The notes beneath the pieces are model-generated. The model had not been told where the DNA came from, searched no databases, and was given only the letters and a program-made list of their open reading frames with translations. DNA of 64,000 nucleotides from CAWCGU01 sp963838095 (lineage in GTDB: Bacteria; Actinomycetota; Thermoleophilia; Solirubrobacterales; 70-9). Shown piece after piece: positions 1 through 8,767 of this stretch. The DNA lies in contig CAWIPO010000006.1 of the NCBI GenBank assembly GCA_963838095.1, forward strand, positions 930,001 through 994,000, in the 5' to 3' direction. Numbering within the stretch: position 1 is the first letter of the stretch; each line of letters begins with the position of its first letter. The position numbers and the translations under genes were made by a program.

Positions 1-87
1 CGGGGCGGCGTCGATCAAGCTCGCTCCCTGCGACTCCGAGGCGTCGGCCGAGTCCTGATCGGATGTGGGGGTTGTGGGGTCACTCAC
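1..87 (-). CDS. N-terminal fragment of an unknown protein, cut by the window edge
   Basis: A GTG at 85-87 opens 29 codons that run off the window without a stop. The reading begins MSDPTTPTSDQ and is rich in Ser, Asp and Thr, like a disordered N-terminus. A GGAG sits about 8 bases before the GTG, inside the end of the DUF445 gene, and the GTG lies three bases after that gene's stop, so the two would be co-transcribed. Too little is visible to name a family. Confidence 0.5.
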   Translation of the reverse strand, partial: MSDPTTPTSDQDSADASESQGASLIDAAP

Positions 88-90
88 GAT

Positions 91-1362
91 TCAGACTCCG
101 AAGATCGCCAGGTGGACGAGTCCGGCGCCGAAGCCGAGCACCGCTCCGTGTGCGTAAAGCATCCACTCGTCCTCCTTGATGGCGGAACGCATCATCTCGA
201 CGAAGTCGGGGGACGGCAACTCGCGCATCCGGGCGGCGATCAGTGTCCGCACCTTCGCGCTCTGGCGGCGGTTGAAATCGGGGTCGCGCATCGGGGTGAC
301 GGTGTATTCCACCGTCTCGGTGGCGACCGAATCCCGGATCGCGTCGTACTGGCGGGTGCCCATTGCGACCCGAAGCGGCATCCGGGCGACGCCGCTGGCG
401 TTATCGACCGCCGGTCGCATCGCCGTTTCCAGCATCTGCCGGGTGCGGTCGGAGCGCGGCCCCTGCAACAGCTCGTCCCCCATGTTGGAGAGGGTGACGA
501 TGTCCTCGGCAATGATCCCTGAGTAGGTGTCCGAGATCTCGTTCTGGCGGCGCATGAACAGGCCGTGCATCTTGAAGGGACCGAATCTGCGCTCCTCGAC
601 GGGCTCGAAGAGAAGCTGCATGCCGAGCAGGTTCGTGGCCCAGCCCACGAACACGCCGCAGATCGGCAGCACGTACCAGTAGGGAAGCGCGTGGGCGATG
701 AAGATCACCGGGATCCCGAGCAGGAACCCGAAGATGAACCCGAAGTTGATCATGTGGCGGAGCTCGTTCTTCGCCGTCTCCTGGAAGACGCGGTTGGCGA
801 GCTCGGGCTCCTCCTCCATCCGCCGGATCACCATCAGCTTGATGTCGAGCAGCTGATCGAGGTTGCCGACGATCTCATCTTGGAGCTGGCCAACGATCTC
901 GGGAAGTTGCTCCTGCACGCGCTGGTGAACGGTCTCGCGTACCCGCGGAGGCAGGTCATGCCACAGCTGCGCGTGCTCGCGCTCCATGATTCGCTCGACC
1001 ACGTCGCGGATGTCCTTGCTGGCGACCTCGACGATGTGCTCGGCGATCTTGTCGGGCTCGAGCTGCTGGTAGAACTCGGCCGGGCTGCCGATCTTCGCGA
1101 TCCCCTTGTCGACCGCGATCGAGCCCATCTTCGCCGCCCGATTCGGAACGATCCCCTGCCAGCCGACCCCGCCGTGGACGATTCCGGGAATCTCCTGCAA
1201 CTTGCGGGGCAGCAGCCTCGACAGCGCCGAGAGCCCGGGCATCCTGAAGCCTCTGAACCGGATCGGGTGAAAGAGCATCCACACCCCCGTCCAGTTGATG
1301 ATGTATCCGATCACCCCTGTGAACAGCGGCACGGTCAGGTCGGCGATCGTTTCGCTTGACAT
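91..1362 (-). CDS. DUF445-family membrane protein
   Basis: 423 residues. The family hallmark is a repeated motif of a hydrophobic helix ending in N-x-x-G-x-x-x-LF-x-P followed by a short R/F/G-rich stretch. It appears at residues ~20-45 (INWTGVWMLFHP) and again at ~240-270 (ATNLLGMQLLFEP). Between them is a long charged, helical, probably cytoplasmic segment; a third hydrophobic helix closes the protein. DUF445 proteins (YheB/YjiN-type) are integral membrane proteins of unknown function. The partial gene downstream probably shares its transcript. Family assignment is good; function is unknown. Confidence 0.8.
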   Translation of the reverse strand: MSSETIADLTVPLFTGVIGYIINWTGVWMLFHPIRFRGFRMPGLSALSRLLPRKLQEIPGIVHGGVGWQGIVPNRAAKMGSIAVDKGIAKIGSPAEFYQQLEPDKIAEHIVEVASKDIRDVVERIMEREHAQLWHDLPPRVRETVHQRVQEQLPEIVGQLQDEIVGNLDQLLDIKLMVIRRMEEEPELANRVFQETAKNELRHMINFGFIFGFLLGIPVIFIAHALPYWYVLPICGVFVGWATNLLGMQLLFEPVEERRFGPFKMHGLFMRRQNEISDTYSGIIAEDIVTLSNMGDELLQGPRSDRTRQMLETAMRPAVDNASGVARMPLRVAMGTRQYDAIRDSVATETVEYTVTPMRDPDFNRRQSAKVRTLIAARMRELPSPDFVEMMRSAIKEDEWMLYAHGAVLGFGAGLVHLAIFGV

Positions 1363-1448
1363 CGTTGGTGCTCCCCGAGCGATGGGCTCCGACTTACCCC
1401 GCCGACGATCCTACCCGCGAAGCGGCGCGGACAGGCCCGGTGCCCGGA

Positions 1449-1904
1449 TCAGCCGAACTCGATGCGCTCGATCAGCCGCGGCTCGATCGGGCGGTCCTGG
1501 GCATCCGTCTCAGTGCCCTCGATCGCGTCGATGACATCCATTCCGTCGCTGACGCGCCCGAACACCGTGTGCTTTCCGTCCAGCCACGGCGCCTGCTCGG
1601 CCGTGACGACGAAGAACTGGGAACCGTTGGTGTTCGGCCCCGAATTGGCCATCGCCAGGGCGCCGCGGACGACCTTGTTCTGGTTGAACTCGTCCTCGAA
1701 GGTGTACCCGGGGCCGCCGCGCCCGGTTCCCTCGGGACAGCCTCCCTGGATCATGAAGTCGCTGATCACGCGGTGGAAGCTGAGCCCGTCGTAGAAGCCG
1801 TCGCCGGCGAGCTTGCGGAAGTTCTCGACCGTCTTCGGGGCGTCGTCGTCGAAGAGCTCGACGGTGACCGCTCCGGCGTTCGTGTGCAGTGTCGCCTCGG
1901 ACAT
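1449..1904 (-). CDS. Peptidyl-prolyl cis-trans isomerase, cyclophilin type
   Basis: 151 residues, the size of a minimal bacterial cyclophilin, with no signal peptide, so probably cytoplasmic. Visible signatures include FHRVISDFMIQGG (catalytic Arg in FHR), the FEDEF region, MANSGPNTNGSQFFV (active-site Gln/Phe) and WLDGKHTVFG. It would catalyse proline cis-trans isomerisation in folding proteins. It is monocistronic, on the minus strand between the DUF445 gene and a plus-strand stress gene. Confidence 0.93.
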   Translation of the reverse strand: MSEATLHTNAGAVTVELFDDDAPKTVENFRKLAGDGFYDGLSFHRVISDFMIQGGCPEGTGRGGPGYTFEDEFNQNKVVRGALAMANSGPNTNGSQFFVVTAEQAPWLDGKHTVFGRVSDGMDVIDAIEGTETDAQDRPIEPRLIERIEFG

Positions 1905-1947
1905 CGGCGCGCCACTCTAGTCGACTGATTGCGGATAGGTTCTCAGC

Positions 1948-2040
1948 GTGCCGACGAGCTGGCGAGTCGCGATGGTGATCCTGGTGGCGTGCCTGATCGC
2001 GTCGATCGTGATTGCGGCGGTAAAGCTGTCGGCGAACTGA
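1948..2040 (+). CDS. 30-residue single-pass membrane miniprotein
   Basis: A GTG-started ORF of 31 codons: a short basic N-terminus (MPTSWR) followed by an uninterrupted hydrophobic stretch of about 18 residues (VAMVILVACLIASIVIAA) and a short KLSAN tail. The polarity fits an inserted membrane peptide. A weak GGATAGG lies upstream. It sits in the gap between the cyclophilin start and the UspA gene and reads towards UspA. No family is recognised, and a chance ORF cannot be excluded. Confidence 0.4.
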   Translation: MPTSWRVAMVILVACLIASIVIAAVKLSAN

Positions 2041-2098
2041 CGAGTGTGGCCGGTTAGTATGGCCCCGCCCTTGAGACGAGGCAACGCGAGGAGGAGTG

Positions 2099-2542
2099 AT
2101 GTTCGGTCGCATCGTGGTTGGCACTGACGGTTCGGAGACGGCGACGGAGGCGGTTCGCCATGCGACCGAGCTCGCACGGGCCACCGGCGCGAAGCTGGAC
2201 ATCGTCAGCGCGTATGCACCCGTTTCCCAGGAGCGGCTTCGCGAGGAGGCCGGGGACGTGCCTGGCGACGTCGCCTTTGCCGTCGGTCCCCGCGAGGACG
2301 TGAACGTGGTCTTGGACGCGGCGATCGCCCCGGCGGCGGATGCCGGCGTCGAGGTGACCCCGCATCCTCGCGAGGGCGACCCGGCCGACGCCCTGCTCGA
2401 CGTCGCCGAGGAGGTCGGCGCCGACCTGATCGTGGTCGGAAACAAGGGGATGACCGGTGCAAAGCGCTTCCTGCTGGGCAGCGTCCCGAACAAGGTCTCC
2501 CACCACGCCCCCTGCGGCGTCTACATCGTCAGAACGACGTAG
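2099..2542 (+). CDS. Universal stress protein, UspA family
   Basis: 147 residues, a single Usp domain. It opens with the beta-strand FGRIVVGTDGSETA and carries the ATP-binding signature G-x2-G-x9-G-S near the C-terminus (VVGNKGMTGAKRFLLGSVPNKV). That places it in the nucleotide-binding Usp subgroup, soluble stress proteins whose exact targets vary. The ATG at 2099 is preferred over the in-frame GTG at 2096, because GAGGAG at 2091-2096 is then a well-placed ribosome site rather than overlapping the start. Confidence 0.92.
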   Translation: MFGRIVVGTDGSETATEAVRHATELARATGAKLDIVSAYAPVSQERLREEAGDVPGDVAFAVGPREDVNVVLDAAIAPAADAGVEVTPHPREGDPADALLDVAEEVGADLIVVGNKGMTGAKRFLLGSVPNKVSHHAPCGVYIVRTT

Positions 2543-2598
2543 AAGTTTCCCTTCAGGCACTGAATCTGCACACGCAGGCGTTGACCCGTCACTCGCGG

Positions 2599-2623
2599 TC
2601 GGGCACGATCGTTCCGTGCCCGA
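2599..2623 (+). terminator. Hairpin downstream of the UspA gene
   Basis: TCGGGCACG, loop ATCGTTC, CGTGCCCGA: a perfect 9-bp stem 57 bases after the uspA stop. There is no T tract, so it may terminate only with help or simply stabilise the 3' end. Confidence 0.45.
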
Positions 2624-2651
2624 ACTGCCTGGAATCGACCCCGAATAGCGA

Positions 2652-3350
2652 GTGCGATTCCCGACAGAACGCATCACCAGGCTCGCCGAGCGCCAGTGGG
2701 GGCACGTAAGCCGGGCGCAGTTGTTGCGCCTGGGCGTCAGCCGATCGCAGGTCGATCGGCTGCTCGCAAAGGGCTGGCTGGTTCTCGTTCATCCCGGCGT
2801 CTACGCCCTGGGCCACCGCTCGGCTGCTCCCGAGGCGCCCCTGGCGGCAGCGCTGCTCTACGCCGGTCCCGGCGCGGCTCTCAGCCACACCAGCTCGCTT
2901 CGTTGGTCGGGCCTGCTGCGTCATGACCCGCCGCTCATTCACGTGAGCGCCCCCGGCCACCGCTCGTCGGTGCCGGGGATCGCCGTCCACCATCCAGGAG
3001 TCTCGAGCGCGTCTGGCGTCGAGGGCTCCCCGTAACTCAATTCCACCGCCCTGCTCGAGGCCAGAGAGGAAGCGCCGCCCTCAAGGCGGCGCTCTCTCGC
3101 CACCTGCCACAACTGGCCCGCACGCGCAGCAAGCTCGAGGACGACTTCCTGTTTCTGTGCGAGCGCTACCACATCCCGATCCCAGAGGTGAACGTCCGCA
3201 TCGCCGGCTGGGAGGTGGACGCCCTCTGGCGAGAGCTGAACGTGGCAGCCGAGCTCGACGGAGTCGGCGCTCACGGGATCCAGGTAGCGGTGGCGAGAGA
3301 CAGACGACAGCCCTGCGCAGGGCGCGCTACTTCCGTCGCGGTTTCACGGC
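2652..3350 (+). pseudogene. Broken AbiEi-antitoxin-like / DUF559 protein gene
   Basis: The first ~110 residues (GTG at 2652) match the winged-helix domain annotated as AbiEi antitoxin N-terminal in many actinobacterial proteins: GHVSRAQLLRLGVSRSQVDRLLAKGWLVLVHPGVYALG. The DUF559-type nuclease-like half continues in other frames: SKLEDDFLFLCERYHIP around 3130, VNVRIAGWEVDALWRE-LNVAAELDG at 3190-3260, and a C-terminal FTARL-like end around 3340. At least two frameshifts separate these blocks, and the 3' end overlaps the protease gene on the other strand. No AbiEii toxin gene is adjacent, so this is a remnant of the orphan family rather than a working toxin-antitoxin pair. Confidence 0.65.
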
Positions 3351-4724
3351 TCGCCTGGCGCTCAGCAGCCCGGCGCCGTAGTGGAGCTCATCGCCCAGCG
3401 GGCGGGCGGTTTCCTGGAGGTGCTCCTCCAGGCGGCCGACGGTCGGTGGTTTCCCGTGCCGGTTTAGCTGTCGGGTCGCCAGCACCAGCGCCGCCACACC
3501 GGTGACGTGTGCCGCCGCCATCGAGGTTCCGTGCTCGCTCACAGGCCCGAAGTTCGTGAACCCGCCGCCGGAGAGAAGCGAGAGCTGGACGATGTCGGGG
3601 TTGTCCGTGGCGACGGGCATGCAGGGTTCGGCGGCAATCAGCGCGTCGCGACCACCGCCGGGTGCGACCATGTCGAGTCCCTCGCCGAAGTTGGAGTAGC
3701 GGGCGAGGCAGGAGCGCACGGTGGTTCCGCCGATCGCAAACGCGGCTCTGGCCGGAAGCGCGACCTGGGCGTCCCCGATCCCGTCCACGCCGCCGTTGCC
3801 CGCCGCTGCGATCACCGCGACGCGGCGCTCCCGCGCCTGCTTGATCGCGTTGCAGATCCCCGGGATCTGGTCGCAGTCGGCCACCCCTTGGTCGAATTCC
3901 AGGCTGAGGTTGATCAGGTCTGCTCCGGCATCGACCGCCCACAGGATCGCGGCTCGAATGTCGTCGGCGCTGCCGGCGCCTGACTCGTCCAGCACGCGGA
4001 CCGGCAGCAATCGGGTGCCGTACGCGAGCCCCGTGAACCCAGCGGAGTCATCGACCTGCGCGGCGATCGTTCCGGCGATGTGGGTGCCGTGCCCGTTCTC
4101 GTCGGCGGGCACTGAGTCGCCGTCGACGAAGTCGCGCCCGGGCTCGAACTGAAGCGGGCGGAAGTCGGGGCTGCGATCGAACGGGTCGGCGCTGGTGTAG
4201 GCGATCCCGGTGTCGAGTACGGCGACGATCGGCGCGGGAGCTCGTCCCGGGGGTGCGCCGCCGGGCATTCCCGCGTCCCGCAGCGCATCCCAGGCAAGCG
4301 GCGCGCCGATCCCTCCCTCCCCACCGAGGAAGTTCCACTGGCTTGCGGTCCATCCTCCCGCCCCGCCCGTACTCCCGGGGTCGTTGGGGATCATCCTCCC
4401 GGTGACGTGCGCGACGTAGTTGGGCGCGGCGTAGGCGACGTCGTCGTCGCGCTCGATCCGCTGCGCGACCTGCGCCGGGTCGGTGCCCGGGGGGATCTCG
4501 ACGGTCGCCTCCTCTTCGCCGCGGACGCGGACGAGCAGCTCGCCGGGTACGTATTCCTCCCCGCCCAGCTCGGTTGCGTCGTCCGTGGGCGTCACCGGGG
4601 CGCCCTCGTCCTCACCCGCGCCGAGCGCCGGGGTGGCCAATGCGGCGGAGGCGAGCAACGCGACGCACGCGAGCGCGGAGCGGATCGCGGTCCCCGGCCG
4701 ACGCGTGGATGCCCTCGGGTCCAT
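3327..4724 (-). CDS. Secreted subtilisin-like serine protease (family S8)
   Basis: 465 residues. An N-terminal basic-hydrophobic signal peptide (residues ~14-36, ending ATPALGA) is followed by an inhibitor-I9-like propeptide region (~57-105). The catalytic domain holds the triad in the S8 order: Asp171 (VLDTG), His212 (NGHGTHIAG), oxyanion Asn310 (AAGN) and Ser401 (HGTSMAAAHVTG). It should be an exported endopeptidase. No C-terminal anchor is seen; the end (RRAVKPRRK) is basic. Its 3' end overlaps the remnant gene on the plus strand by about 20 bases. Confidence 0.93.
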   Translation of the reverse strand: MDPRASTRRPGTAIRSALACVALLASAALATPALGAGEDEGAPVTPTDDATELGGEEYVPGELLVRVRGEEEATVEIPPGTDPAQVAQRIERDDDVAYAAPNYVAHVTGRMIPNDPGSTGGAGGWTASQWNFLGGEGGIGAPLAWDALRDAGMPGGAPPGRAPAPIVAVLDTGIAYTSADPFDRSPDFRPLQFEPGRDFVDGDSVPADENGHGTHIAGTIAAQVDDSAGFTGLAYGTRLLPVRVLDESGAGSADDIRAAILWAVDAGADLINLSLEFDQGVADCDQIPGICNAIKQARERRVAVIAAAGNGGVDGIGDAQVALPARAAFAIGGTTVRSCLARYSNFGEGLDMVAPGGGRDALIAAEPCMPVATDNPDIVQLSLLSGGGFTNFGPVSEHGTSMAAAHVTGVAALVLATRQLNRHGKPPTVGRLEEHLQETARPLGDELHYGAGLLSARRAVKPRRK

Positions 4725-4806
4725 GCCGGAGAGTCAAACACCCGGCGGGCTTGCAAGTTTCCGCGACCCTCCCCGATCACGGTGGGCGCTCACGCATACT
4801 TTCGGC

Positions 4807-5271
4807 ATGGCAGAGCGCTTCTTCGGTCGCGACGAGCACTTCATGCGCCTGGCGCTGAGAGAGGCCGAGCGTGCGATCGAGCACGACGACGTGCCGATCG
4901 GCGCCGTGCTCGTGCGTGAGGGAGAGGTGCTGGCCGCGGCGGGCAACGAGCGCGAGCTGCGAGCCGACCCGACCGCCCACGCCGAGACGCTCGTCCTGCG
5001 CGACGCGGCGCGCAAGCTGGGAGGCTGGCGGCTGCCCGACTCCGTCCTCTACGTCACCCTCGAGCCGTGCGCGATGTGCGCGGGAGCGATCGTCCTCGCG
5101 CGGGTTCCAAGGGTGGTCTACGGAGCCGCTGACCCCAAGGCCGGGGCCGCCGGCAGCGTCATGGACGTGCTCACCGAGGTGAGGCTCAACCACCGCCCCC
5201 AGGTCGTCGGCGGCCTTCTCGCCGAGGAGTCCTCGGCGCTGCTGCAGTCGTTCTTCGCCGAGCGGCGATGA
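4807..5271 (+). CDS. tadA: tRNA adenosine(34) deaminase TadA
   Basis: 154 residues. The CDA-fold zinc signatures are intact: H58-A-E60 (TAHAE) and P87-C88-x-x-C91 (EPCAMC), plus the DVPIGAVLV strand at ~28-36. The enzyme converts A34 to inosine in the tRNA-Arg(ACG) wobble position. The ORF is open much further upstream, but homology starts at the ATG at 4807 (MAERFFGRDEHFMRLALREA), inside the gap after the protease gene. The Val/Met-rich end to FFAERR is typical of actinobacterial TadA. Confidence 0.93.
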   Translation: MAERFFGRDEHFMRLALREAERAIEHDDVPIGAVLVREGEVLAAAGNERELRADPTAHAETLVLRDAARKLGGWRLPDSVLYVTLEPCAMCAGAIVLARVPRVVYGAADPKAGAAGSVMDVLTEVRLNHRPQVVGGLLAEESSALLQSFFAERR

Positions 5272-5319
5272 GGGAACGGGTCGTGTCGTTCGCGCCGCGG
5301 TAGGATCGGCTTTAACCGC

Positions 5320-6581
5320 TTGTCCAACGGACCGCCGCCCTTGCCACCCGAGCAGACCCAGACCTCCATCGACAGCTTCCGCCTCGGCGAGCACGGGGTG
5401 TTCGCGGACGGGCCGCCCTACGAGCTGTTCAAGCAGCTGCATCGGAGTGCCCGGTTCACTGGACCGAGCGGATCGCCGACTATCCCGAGGAGGCCGGCTT
5501 CTGGTCGGTCACCATCGCCGACGACGTCCACGAGGTCACCCGCGACTGGAAGACGTACTCCTCCGAGCGTGGGGGCGTCACCGCGCTCACCAACGCGATC
5601 ATGCCGCTGGAGCTGATCCAGGCGATGTTCATCGGCATGGACCCGCCTAAGCACGATCGCCTGAAGGCGCTGTTCCAGCGCGGCTTCACCCCGAAGCGGA
5701 TCGCCGACCACGAGGATGAGATCCGCGAGATCACGGTCGGGGTCCTCGAGGGCGTGGGCGAGCGCGACGCCTGCGATCTGGTCACCGATGTCGCCCAGCC
5801 GATCGTCTCCCGCGTGATCGGCAGCTTCATGGGGATTCCGCCCGAGGACGACGCCGTGTGGGCGCGGCTGATGAACACGACGCTCGGCGCCGGCGACCCC
5901 GACCTGAACCCGGCTGGCGTCGAAGACGTGATGAAGCGGGACGTGCCGGAGATCTTCGAGCGCTGCGGACGGATGATCGCCGAGCGGCGCGAGCGGCCCA
6001 CCGACGATCTCACCAGCGTGCTGGTCCACGCCGAGATCGAGGGCGAGAGCCTCGCCGAGCACGAGATCGTGATGGGGTTCTTCCTCCTCGTCGCCGCGGG
6101 CAACGACAGCACGAAGGCGACCTACAGCAGTGCGATGCGGGCGCTGATGGAGAACCCCGATCAGCGGGCCCTACTACTGGAAGACCCGTCGCTGATCCCG
6201 AGCGCGGTCGAGGAGGCGCTGAGGATGTTTCCCGCCTTCGCCCACTTCCGCCGCACCGCCACCCGCGACGTCGAGCTGGGCGGGCAGACGATCCGCGAGG
6301 GCGAGAAGGTGGTGATGTGGTACGTGTCGTCGAACCGCGACGAGACGCGCTACGAGGACCCCGATCGCTTCGACGTCACCCGCAACCCCGAGCACCAGGC
6401 ATTCGGCGCCGGCGGGAGGCACTTCTGCCTCGGCACCGCGCTGGCGCGTCTCGAGCTGCGGCTGATGCTCGAGCAGACGCTCTCCCTTTACCCCGAAATC
6501 GAGCTCGCGGGCACGCCGCAGTACGCCGACTCGCCGTTCATCAACCAGCTGAAGACGCTGCCGGTCCGGCTGCGGCCATAG
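5320..6581 (+). CDS. Cytochrome P450 (one single-base frameshift near 5445)
   Basis: The N-terminus reads from TTG 5320 (or TTG 5341) as far as YELFKQLHR. Homology then continues one frame back as ECPVHWTERIADYPEEAGFWSVTIADDV and runs to 6581. Restoring one G in the CGGAG at 5443-5447 joins the halves into a ~420-residue soluble bacterial P450. Downstream landmarks are intact: I-helix LVAAGNDSTKATY, K-helix EEALR (ExxR) and heme loop FGAGGRHFCLGTALARLE with the cysteine ligand. Substrate and redox partner are unknown; no ferredoxin is adjacent. The frameshift may be an assembly indel. Confidence 0.85.
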
Positions 6582-6602
6582 GCGGCTAGCGCTGCGCCAC
6601 CG

Positions 6603-7031
6603 TCAGCCGTCGATCGGGACCCCGCCCTCGTACACGTCCACGGTCCCGAAGGGCGCCTCGAGCGAACCTTCGACGGTGAGGTCCTCGGGGTCGTCCTCGT
6701 CGACGCTGACCGTGACCGTGCCCGTCGCGTCGCCGCTGACCGTGCAGTCGAGTTCGCTCGCGACCTCGTCCGGGCAGTCGGTCGTGAGGTCGGGGGTGAT
6801 CGCCTCGGGGTCGCCGACCGCTTCGCTGTAGGTGTCGTAGCCGGCCGCGCTCGCCTCCTCGTCGAGCGCGCCCTCGAGCGCCAGGTTGACGTCGCTCTCC
6901 TCGATTGCGGCACCGTCAAACGATCCCGCGGGTACCTCGACGACCTCGGTCCCGTCCCCGCTGTCGCCATCGCCGCAGCCGGCAGGCGCGAGGAGGACGA
7001 GGGCGACGATTCCCCAGGAAAGCCGCTTCAT
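6603..7031 (-). CDS. Small lipoprotein with a DUF4333-like domain
   Basis: 142 residues with a lipoprotein signal: MKRLSWGIVALVLLAPAGC, lipobox PAG-Cys, then an acidic Gly/Asp spacer. The globular part has two cysteines spaced as CPDEVASELDC followed by alternating beta strands (GTVTVSVDEDD, LTVEGSLEAPFG), resembling DUF4333 secreted proteins of actinobacteria. Function is unknown. It overlaps the preceding SHOCT reading frame by 4 bases (ATGA), so the two are translationally coupled. Confidence 0.72.
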   Translation of the reverse strand: MKRLSWGIVALVLLAPAGCGDGDSGDGTEVVEVPAGSFDGAAIEESDVNLALEGALDEEASAAGYDTYSEAVGDPEAITPDLTTDCPDEVASELDCTVSGDATGTVTVSVDEDDPEDLTVEGSLEAPFGTVDVYEGGVPIDG

Positions 7032-7701
7032 CCGAGCAGCTTAGCCTTCTGCGCGGCGAACTCCTCGTCGGTGAGGATGCCCTGCGAATGCAGGTCGGCG
7101 AGCTGCTGCAGCATCGCCACCGTGTCCTGCCCGCCGGCTGACACAGCCCCCGGTGGCGCGGGCGCGGTCATCCCGACGAACGTCTCCGCGACCTCGCCGA
7201 AGAGCTGCCTCATCGTCGCGCGGCCGTTGTCGTCGGCGATCGTCGCGTAGGCCCAAAGGCCGGGGTCCTGAGGTCGTACCAGACCGGGTAGCGGTCGCCC
7301 TGGCGCGGGATCTGGACACGCGAGACGGTCGTCGTCCTCTGGGCGTCGAAAGCGGGGGAGCCGTCGAGCGGCTCGATCCGCGGCGCCAGCTCCTCGTCGA
7401 AGTAGTCCTCCGGCGCCAGCGCATGCTCCCGCTCGGCCGGGTCGTCCGGGTAGAGCGCCGGCTCGGGATGGCTCTCCTCGAGCGCCGCGATGATCGCCGT
7501 CGAGTCCCCGATCCGGCGCCCGTCGAGGCCGAGAACCGGCAGCCGGTCGTGCCCGGCGCGAGTGAGCGCCATCGCCGTGAACCGGTGCAGCCCTGGCATC
7601 GGAGTCCGCAGCTCGTACTCGAGGCCCTTGTAGTCGAGCGCCCAGCGCGCCTTCTCGTTGTAGTGCGAGACCTCGATGTGCCAGAGAACGATGGCGGTCA
7701 T
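7028..7701 (-). CDS. GST N-terminal domain joined to a SHOCT-domain C-terminus (frameshifted)
   Basis: From ATG 7701 the reading is a thioredoxin-fold glutathione-S-transferase N-terminal domain (WHIEVSHYNEKARWALDYKG, RLPVLGLDG, IGDSTAIIAALEE), up to about residue 118. The sequence then turns into GDRYPVWYDLRTP, and after a one-base shift near 7265 continues GLWAYATIADDNGRATMRQLFGE. It ends in a SHOCT motif (LQQLADLHSQGILTDEEFAAQKAKLLG). No GST C-terminal helical domain is present. It looks like two genes fused by a deletion, or an assembly join, plus a missing G. The lipoprotein gene follows with a 4-base overlap. Confidence 0.6.
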
Positions 7702-7716
7702 GGGCCTTGGTCTCGA

Positions 7717-8136
7717 CTACGTGCCGATCCGGGGCCAGCTGAAGACCTCGATCCGAATTCCGTCCGGATCGAAGACGAAGACGGCGTAGTAGCCGTCCAC
7801 ATCGCGGTCCTCCTCGGGAGGGAAGTGAATGGTTGCGTCGCGCGCCACGCACCGCTCGTGTGCTGCATCGACCTCATCTCGGCTCTCGACCTCGAAGGCG
7901 AGGTGCTCGATTCCGACTTCGTAGTACCGGTGAGCACCTCCATCAGCGGGTCGGAGCCCAAACATCGCTCCCGTCGTGGGCTCCTTCAGGTAGACGACCT
8001 CCTCAGTTCCTCGGTAGGTCGGATACCGGACCTCCTCGGCCCACCCCAGCGGCCCGAGGAGATCGAGATAGAAGGCGAGGGAAACGTCGACGTCGGCGAC
8101 CGCGAGGTCGACGTGGTGGATCCCTTTCGCTGCCAT
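7717..8136 (-). CDS. VOC-family (glyoxalase/dioxygenase fold) protein
   Basis: 139 residues from ATG 8136, preferred over the GTG immediately before because of GGAG spacing. One complete VOC module pair is visible: GIHHVDLAVADVDVSLAFYLDLLG at the start, EHLAFEVESRDEVDAAHERC in the middle, and YYAVFVFDPDGIRIEVFSW at the end. The putative metal ligands are the first His and the last Glu. The substrate cannot be told. It sits 15 bases upstream of the GST-like gene on the same strand, so it is probably in one operon with it. Confidence 0.85.
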   Translation of the reverse strand: MAAKGIHHVDLAVADVDVSLAFYLDLLGPLGWAEEVRYPTYRGTEEVVYLKEPTTGAMFGLRPADGGAHRYYEVGIEHLAFEVESRDEVDAAHERCVARDATIHFPPEEDRDVDGYYAVFVFDPDGIRIEVFSWPRIGT

Positions 8137-8169
8137 CACTGCTCCGGTGACCCTCCTGCGAACGGAGCC

Positions 8170-8529
8170 TCAAAGCTCGACGATTGCCTTGAAGCCCCCA
8201 TAGATCATCCGCGACATGTCGGCCGGCATGTCCTTGGAGTCGTAGTCGGCGAACCGCGGGTCGGACATCACCTTCTTGTTGACGGCGTCGCGGTGCTTGC
8301 GCGACTTGTAGACGATCCAGGAGAAGCCGACGACCTCGCTGCGCTTCGCCTTGACGCTCATCGGGAAATCGGTGACCTTGCCCTTGGGGACATCATCGCC
8401 GATGCACTCGATGTACTCGAGTGCGCCGTGCTCCTTCCAGACCTTTCCCGCCTTGCGGGCGACCTTGCGGTACTCCTCGACCTTGTTCTTGGGGACTGCG
8501 AAGACGAATCCATCGACGTAGCGGGCCAT
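8170..8529 (-). CDS. DUF1428-family protein
   Basis: 119 residues from ATG 8529, with GAGGAG 8 bases upstream. MARYVDGFVFAVPKNKVEEYRKVARKAG, the central Glu/Cys region HGALEYIECIGDDVP and the tail MSDPRF-x14-MSRMIYGGFK match DUF1428, small cytosolic dimeric alpha+beta-barrel-like proteins of unknown function. No regulator is adjacent. Confidence 0.88.
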   Translation of the reverse strand: MARYVDGFVFAVPKNKVEEYRKVARKAGKVWKEHGALEYIECIGDDVPKGKVTDFPMSVKAKRSEVVGFSWIVYKSRKHRDAVNKKVMSDPRFADYDSKDMPADMSRMIYGGFKAIVEL

Positions 8530-8767
8530 CAGAACACTCCTCGGTTGCTGGGTTGGTAGTTGGTTGGTCCAGCCGTTGAGACCGGCAAATGGGATCAGAC
8601 TCATCGGCGTCGGCGTCGCCCGGCTGGCTGCTCAGATAGGACAAGCCATGTGAGCGACCGTACCCGTTAGTAGCGGACCTCGGGGTCTTGGCCGAGACCG
8701 CCCGCCACGCTCCAGGTCGCAAGCTCAAGCGTCGCGTCGAACCTTCGCGAGCGCGAGTTCTCGGCAA

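Noticed and set aside
2652..3350. Possible type IV toxin-antitoxin system
   Set aside because: Only the AbiEi-like half exists and it is frameshifted; no AbiEii toxin is near this or the 42 kb copy.
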